Of a stretch of DNA of 64,000 bases, positions 59,978 to 64,000 are shown in pieces (position 1 is the first letter of the stretch; the number at the start of each line of letters is the position of its first letter). Position numbers and translations under genes: made by a program. Source of the stretch: Mycobacterium sp. PS03-16 (lineage in GTDB: Bacteria; Actinomycetota; Actinomycetes; Mycobacteriales; Mycobacteriaceae); contig NZ_SPQO01000012.1 in NCBI RefSeq assembly GCF_004570325.1, forward strand, positions 1 through 64,000, read 5' to 3'. Under the pieces are notes generated by a model, which made no database searches, was not told the DNA's origin, and worked only from the letters and a program-made list of their open reading frames with translations.

Positions 59978-60847
59978 TTACTTCTCCAGCGTGAACTGGC
60001 AGACGTCGGTGTAGCCCTTGCGGAACGAGTCCGCGCAGCCGGTCAGGTAGTGCATGTAGCGGTCGTAGACCTCTTGCGACTGGATCTCGATGGCCTCGTC
60101 CTTGTGGGCCTCCAGCGCGGCGGCCCAGTGGTCGAGCGTCCTGGCGTAGTGCGGCTGCAGCGACTGCGTGCGGGTCACCGTGAAGCCGGCCTTCTGCGCG
60201 TGCTCCTGGGCCAGCTCGATGGTCGGCAGATATCCGCCCGGGAAGATCTCGGTGAGGATGAACTTGATGAACCGCGCGACCGAGAACGTCAGCGGGATGC
60301 CGCGCTCGATCATTTGCGGGATCGTCAGCGCGGTGATCGTGTGCAGCAGCATCACACCGTCGTCGGGCAGCACGTTGTAGGCCGTGGTGAAGAAGTCGTC
60401 CCAGCGGTCCTTGCCGAAGTGCTCGAACGCACCGATCGACACGATGCGATCGACGGGCTGGTCGAACTGCTCCCAGCCCTGCAGCAGGATCTGCTTGCTG
60501 CGGGGGCTGTCGGAGGCGGCGAAGACCTTCTCGACGTGCGCCTTCTGGTTCTGGCTCAGCGTCAGGCCGATGACGTTGACGTCGTACTTCTCGACCGCGC
60601 GCATCATCGTGTAGCCCCAGCCGCAGCCCACGTCGAGCAGCGTCATCCCGGGCTGCAGGCCGAGCTTGCCGAGCGCCAGGTCGACCTTGGCGCGCTGCGC
60701 CTCCTCGAGCGTCATGTCGTCGCGTTCGAAGTAGGCGCAGCTGTACATCTGCGACGGGTCGAGGAACAGCCGGAAGAAGTCGTCGGACAGGTCGTAATGG
60801 GCCTGGACGTCCTCGAAATGCGGCTTCAGTTTGCCCGATGGGGCCAT
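59978..60847 (-). CDS. Cyclopropane mycolic acid synthase-family methyltransferase (second of two)
   Basis: 289 residues from the ATG at 60847 ([15 protein letters not shown]); the frame to 61012 adds Arg-rich non-coding sequence. It is closely related to the neighbouring enzyme and to CmaA1: [31 protein letters not shown]-type [22 protein letters not shown] in blocks and [21 protein letters not shown]. It also lacks the His167 equivalent ([10 protein letters not shown]). AGAAAGGCACC precedes the start. A functional difference from the neighbour (trans or cis cyclopropanation, or mero-chain position) cannot be read from the sequence. Confidence 0.92.
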   Translation of the reverse strand: MAPSGKLKPHFEDVQAHYDLSDDFFRLFLDPSQMYSCAYFERDDMTLEEAQRAKVDLALGKLGLQPGMTLLDVGCGWGYTMMRAVEKYDVNVIGLTLSQNQKAHVEKVFAASDSPRSKQILLQGWEQFDQPVDRIVSIGAFEHFGKDRWDDFFTTAYNVLPDDGVMLLHTITALTIPQMIERGIPLTFSVARFIKFILTEIFPGGYLPTIELAQEHAQKAGFTVTRTQSLQPHYARTLDHWAAALEAHKDEAIEIQSQEVYDRYMHYLTGCADSFRKGYTDVCQFTLEK

Positions 60848-60977
60848 GGTGGTGCCTTTCTGGCGGGTGAGGACCCGGGCCGGCGCATCGTCATGATGCC
60901 CGTTGAGCCCTCTGCACTCGCGTCGCGATGCTATCCGATACGACGCCGAGGTCCGAATTACGAAATTCCGGCGCTGG

Positions 60978-61883
60978 TCAGGGCCGTTCCGCGAACGTCG
61001 TCTTGAGCTCACCGACGATGTCGTCCCACAGCGGCTCCGGCAGCTCGTGGCCCATCCCGTCGAACAGCACCAGCCGGGCGTTCGGGATTGCCTTGGCGAT
61101 CGCCTTGCCGCCCGACGGGCGCATCAGCTTGTCGGCCTTGCCGTGGATGACGACCGTCGGCGCGGTGGTCTGCTTGTTGTAGTGCAGCAGGCTGCCGCTG
61201 CCGGTGATCGCGTTGAACTGCCGGGCGATGCCCTGCGGGTAGAACGCGCGGTCGTAGAACGCGATGGCGTCGGCGCGCAGCTTCTCATCGGTTGACGGGT
61301 AGGCCGGGCTGCCGATGATCCGGCTGACCCGGATCGAGTTCTCGATGATGACCTCGCGCGGCGAGTTCGGCGACGGCCCGGTGATGACGGCCAGCAGCTG
61401 CTGCGGCCCCGGCGGGGGGAGAAGTGGCTGGTTGTTGGACGAGAAGATGACCGCGAGCGTCTTGGTGCGCTGCGCGTGCCGGGCGGCGACGATCTGTGCG
61501 ATCATCCCGCCCATCGACCCGCCGACGATGTGGGCCTGGTCGATGCCCAGGTGGTCGAGCAGCGCGGCGGCGTCGTCGGCCATGTCTTCGAGCGTGTACA
61601 CCGACGGGCTTTTGAGGCCCAGCAGTGAGCGGGCCATGTTGCCGATCTGCGAGCCCCTGGTGCGTTGGCCGTCGAAGTGGGTGGACAGGCCGACGTCGCG
61701 GTTGTCGTAGCGGATCACCCGCAGCCCCTGGTCGACCAGCTTCTGGCAGAAGTCCTCGCGCCAGAACAGCAGCTGCGCGCCGAGGCCCATGATGAGCAGG
61801 ACGGCCGGGTCGTCCGGGCTGCCCATGTCCTCGTAGTGGATCTGGACGTCTCCGTTGGTGGCCTTGCCTTCGCGGATCTCCAC
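60978..61883 (-). CDS. lipG: Alpha/beta hydrolase, LipG-like (Rv0646c ortholog)
   Basis: 301 residues. The nucleophile elbow is [10 protein letters not shown] (Ser about 112), preceded by the oxyanion region [13 protein letters not shown]. The late acid and His are in [15 protein letters not shown] and [13 protein letters not shown]. No signal peptide is present. It sits between the methyltransferases and the ABC1 kinase exactly as lipG does in M. tuberculosis. The stop of the upstream kinase gene abuts its start codon, so they are coupled. The substrate is a lipid or carboxyl ester of unknown identity. Confidence 0.9.
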   Translation of the reverse strand: MEIREGKATNGDVQIHYEDMGSPDDPAVLLIMGLGAQLLFWREDFCQKLVDQGLRVIRYDNRDVGLSTHFDGQRTRGSQIGNMARSLLGLKSPSVYTLEDMADDAAALLDHLGIDQAHIVGGSMGGMIAQIVAARHAQRTKTLAVIFSSNNQPLLPPPGPQQLLAVITGPSPNSPREVIIENSIRVSRIIGSPAYPSTDEKLRADAIAFYDRAFYPQGIARQFNAITGSGSLLHYNKQTTAPTVVIHGKADKLMRPSGGKAIAKAIPNARLVLFDGMGHELPEPLWDDIVGELKTTFAERP

Positions 61884-63242
61884 TTACGCCTCGACTCCCT
61901 CTTCCTTGTGTTCCCGGCTGATGTCGACCATGAAGTTGGCGAAGTAGCCGGTCAGCTGCGGGTCGCTCATCATCTGCCACTTCGGGGCCAGCAACTTCAT
62001 GTAGCGCTCGACGTAGAGGAACTGCTTGCCGATCAGTACCAGCTCGCGCGGCAGCTTGACATCGTAGGCGTCGGCCAGCGCGGAGAGCTGCTTGCCGATC
62101 TCGGCGTAGCTGAGGTCGCCGAGCGTCTTCATCGTCAGCGGCGTCGCGAACCTCTCCAGGTCCTTGGCGGCCTGCGCTTCGGGCTTCACCGTGCCGACCG
62201 CGCCCATCATCACCACGATCTTGCCCGCGGCGGCGTGGTCCTTCTTGACCAGCAGCGCGTACACCAACTCTCGCAGCAGCCAGCGGGTACGCGGGTCGAT
62301 GCGGCCCATGATGCCGAAGTCGAAGAACACGATCTTGCCGTCGTCGTCGACATAGAGGTTGCCGGCGTGCAAGTCGCCGTGGAACAGGCCGTGTTTGAGG
62401 CCGCCCTCGAAGACGCTGAACAGCAGCGCCTTGACCAGTTCGGTGCCGTCGAAGCCTTTCTTGCGGATGGCCGGGGCGTCGTCGATGCGCACACCGCTGA
62501 CGCGCTCCATGGTGAGCACCCGTTCGCTGGTGAGGTCCCAGTACACCTGCGGCACCCGGATGTTCTGGCCCAGCGGCGAGGCGTGCATGTGCGACACCCA
62601 CGCGTCCATCGACTGGGCCTCGAGCCGGAAGTCGAGCTCCTCGGCGAGGTTGTCGGCGAAGTCGGCGACCACATCCTGGGCGGACAGGCGCTGGCCGAGC
62701 TTGGCGAACTCGACGACGCGGGCGCCGCGCTTGAGGATCTGCAGATCGGCGGCGACGCGGCGGCGGATGCCCGGCCGCTGGATCTTGACGACCACCTCTT
62801 CGCCGGTGTGCAGGGTCGCGTAGTGCACCTGGGCGATCGAGGCGCTGGCGAACGGCTTCTCATCGAAGCTCTTGTAGAGGTTCTTCGGGTCGTCGCCGAG
62901 TTCCTCGCGCAGCAGCTTGGCCACCTGCTCGGGGTCGGCCGGCGGCACCCGGTCGAGCAGGCCGCGGAACTCCCTGGACAGCGGCTCGCCGAACGCGCCC
63001 GGGCTCGACGCGATGATCTGGCCGAACTTCACATACGTCGGGCCCAGATCGGCGAAGGTCTGCGGGACCTGCTTGACGATCTTCTGCGAGAGCGAGCCGC
63101 GGCCGCCGAGGTTCGTGACCACCCGCGCGCCGGTGCGGGTGAGCTGCCACCCGGTCGCGCCGATACGGGCGGCTTCGACCGGCAGAGGCACCCGGTCCAG
63201 CTTGGCGACCTCGCGGTGCTGGGTCTTTCGCGTGACACTCAT
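61884..63242 (-). CDS. ABC1/UbiB-family kinase-like protein (Rv0647c ortholog)
   Basis: 452 residues from the ATG at 63242; upstream in-frame sequence to 63599 crosses the divergent promoter and is rejected. The KxGQ motif is YVKFGQIIASSPGAF, the Ala-rich loop ASASIAQVHYA, the Lys VVVKIQRPG, the catalytic segment HGLFHGDLHAGNLYV and the metal motif FFDFGIMGR. The family has atypical kinase or ATPase activity linked to quinone or lipid metabolism. Mycobacteria make menaquinone, so a ubiquinone role is excluded. It is the first gene of the minus-strand run toward lipG. Confidence 0.9.
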   Translation of the reverse strand: MSVTRKTQHREVAKLDRVPLPVEAARIGATGWQLTRTGARVVTNLGGRGSLSQKIVKQVPQTFADLGPTYVKFGQIIASSPGAFGEPLSREFRGLLDRVPPADPEQVAKLLREELGDDPKNLYKSFDEKPFASASIAQVHYATLHTGEEVVVKIQRPGIRRRVAADLQILKRGARVVEFAKLGQRLSAQDVVADFADNLAEELDFRLEAQSMDAWVSHMHASPLGQNIRVPQVYWDLTSERVLTMERVSGVRIDDAPAIRKKGFDGTELVKALLFSVFEGGLKHGLFHGDLHAGNLYVDDDGKIVFFDFGIMGRIDPRTRWLLRELVYALLVKKDHAAAGKIVVMMGAVGTVKPEAQAAKDLERFATPLTMKTLGDLSYAEIGKQLSALADAYDVKLPRELVLIGKQFLYVERYMKLLAPKWQMMSDPQLTGYFANFMVDISREHKEEGVEA

Positions 63243-63399
63243 GGGTCCCAGTGTCTCAAAAGCGACCGTGGGTTCGGAAAATGTGTGGAAGGGGTCACAG
63301 TGCGTTAACCCGCGCGTGTGGATTTGCTCATCTCGGCTGCTCATAAGTAACGGGGTTCGGGGTATCGCTGTTGCACCTTTCGCGTCGTAAGGGGTTGAT

Positions 63400-63720
63400 A
63401 TGAGCAAGCGCAGTGCAAGCATCGCCGGTGTGGTGTCCCTGGTGGTCAGCGCGTCGATCGGGCTGGCGAGCCCGGCGGCCGCCGCCACCGAGTGGGAGAT
63501 GCCGGATGTCGAGGGCCAGATCCTGCAGTCGGCCTGGGACGCCGTGCTGGCGACCTCCGAGGGCGCCGTGGTCCCCGCGACGTCGTCGGCCGACGGCATG
63601 CCCTACGAGCAGATCAACCTGACGAACTGGGTGGTCTGCGCGCAGTCGCCGTCGGAGGGCGGGACCTTCTCGGCCGAGGAGCCGCCGGAGCTCGAGGTGG
63701 CGCGCTTCAACCAGTGCTGA
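63400..63720 (+). CDS. Small secreted PASTA-like protein, second copy
   Basis: 106 residues with a signal peptide (SIAGVVSLVVSASIGLASPAAAA). The mature part starts WEMPDVEGQILQSAWDAVL and shares INLTNWVVCAQSPSEGG and a final FNQC with the protein at 57601-57918, so the two are paralogs flanking the mycolate methyltransferase block. CGTAAGGGGTTGAT lies before the ATG. It is divergent from the ABC1 kinase gene. The P-D-x-x-G start is PASTA-like; the binding partner is unknown. Confidence 0.85.
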   Translation: MSKRSASIAGVVSLVVSASIGLASPAAAATEWEMPDVEGQILQSAWDAVLATSEGAVVPATSSADGMPYEQINLTNWVVCAQSPSEGGTFSAEEPPELEVARFNQC

Positions 63721-64000
63721 GGCTTGTGCCGTCGGACCGGGCTGCACTGGTGGCGAAATGGCGCTGACCTACCGCTGAACGGCACAGCGCCTCACGCGAC
63801 GCCTCATGGTGCTCACCTCATGAGTGCTGCGCGTACTCGCCGGGGCTCGTCGACCCACGGATGGCCGACGAAGCGTGTCGCGCTGTCAGCGAGCCGGTGT
63901 GGTTGTGCTCGGGCCTGCGCTACTTCCGGGGCGGTCCGACGGAGTCAGACCGCGTGCATTGCGCGTTTGATTTTTGGTAGCCCGACGGGCATGTGGCCGG
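63721..64000. other. Right-edge region without a supported gene
   Basis: 280 bases to the window end. No frame with recognisable product on either strand. A gene may start beyond the edge. Confidence 0.45.

Noticed and set aside
61884-63599. ABC1 kinase start at 63599
   Set aside because: The extra 119 residues span the divergent promoter and overlap the secreted PASTA-like gene. The ATG at 63242 gives the normal N terminus.

Overview
The window comes from a mycobacterium of the Mycolicibacterium type. It carries mycolic-acid genes (hadABC and a row of cyclopropane/methoxy mycolic acid methyltransferases). The order Rv0634c-like hydrolase, tRNA-Thr, tRNA-Met, rpmG, hadABC, tRNA-Trp, secE, nusG, rplK, rplA ... 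mycolate methyltransferases, lipG-like hydrolase, ABC1 kinase follows the Rv0634c-Rv0647c segment of Mycobacterium tuberculosis. Two large accessory blocks interrupt that conserved order: one to its left (about 1-17.4 kb) and one between rplA and the mycolate methyltransferases (about 25-57 kb). No integrase, transposase, CRISPR array or phage capsid gene was seen.

1-17.4 kb: an extracellular contractile injection system (eCIS), cut by the left edge. It has tail sheath, tail tube, tail assembly protein, a DUF6760-type small protein, a DUF4157 protein, an AAA+ ATPase and a DUF4255 tail-terminator protein. Accessory genes are a 1274-residue cargo-like protein with a distinct C-terminal tip, a zinc-ribbon/Ig-repeat membrane protein, a secreted serine protease, a DUF6777-like lipoprotein, a LuxR regulator and a DUF2235 hydrolase-like protein without its nucleophile. 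A palindrome (TGCCCGATCGGGCA) occurs in the promoter regions of both structural blocks, and GTTGAG repeats on an 11-bp pitch precede the LuxR gene.

17.6-25 kb: conserved chromosome. It holds an MBL hydrolase, nsrR-hmp (nitric-oxide sensing and detoxification), tRNAs, rpmG, hadABC, secE-nusG and rplK-rplA.

25-35.3 kb: seven co-directional minus-strand genes facing a divergent TIR gene. The upstream set is a membrane TrkA-N/RyR/PGDYG protein, a GAF protein, a cytoplasmic subtilase and a Crp-like regulator. The downstream set is a 91-residue peptide with a Cys-bounded aromatic tail, a TlpA-like thioredoxin protein and an ABC exporter, preceded by a perfect 16-bp palindrome. The divergent gene encodes a TIR domain, a membrane segment and a PknH-like outer domain. 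This is my best candidate for an undescribed system: a peptide modification/export cassette tied to conflict-type or stress-sensing proteins.

35.5-53.4 kb: a Wzx/Wzy-type exopolysaccharide locus of visibly lower GC. It contains UDP-glucose dehydrogenase, a secreted protein, a DUF4012 protein, a low-molecular-weight tyrosine phosphatase, a GT2 glycosyltransferase, a pyruvyl transferase, a beta-propeller, a flippase, a methyltransferase, a WecG-type transferase, a polymerase and a tyrosine autokinase. Remnants of a second ugd (40.2 kb) and a second DUF4012 gene (53.0 kb) point to past rearrangement. No classical priming phosphoglycosyltransferase is visible.

53.8-64 kb: ECF sigma factor with a YCII partner, a PE-PPE domain hydrolase, a small PASTA-like secreted protein, three mycolic acid methyltransferases, a lipG-like hydrolase, an ABC1 kinase and a second PASTA-like secreted protein. 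All database-type statements rest on recalled family features and could not be checked by search.
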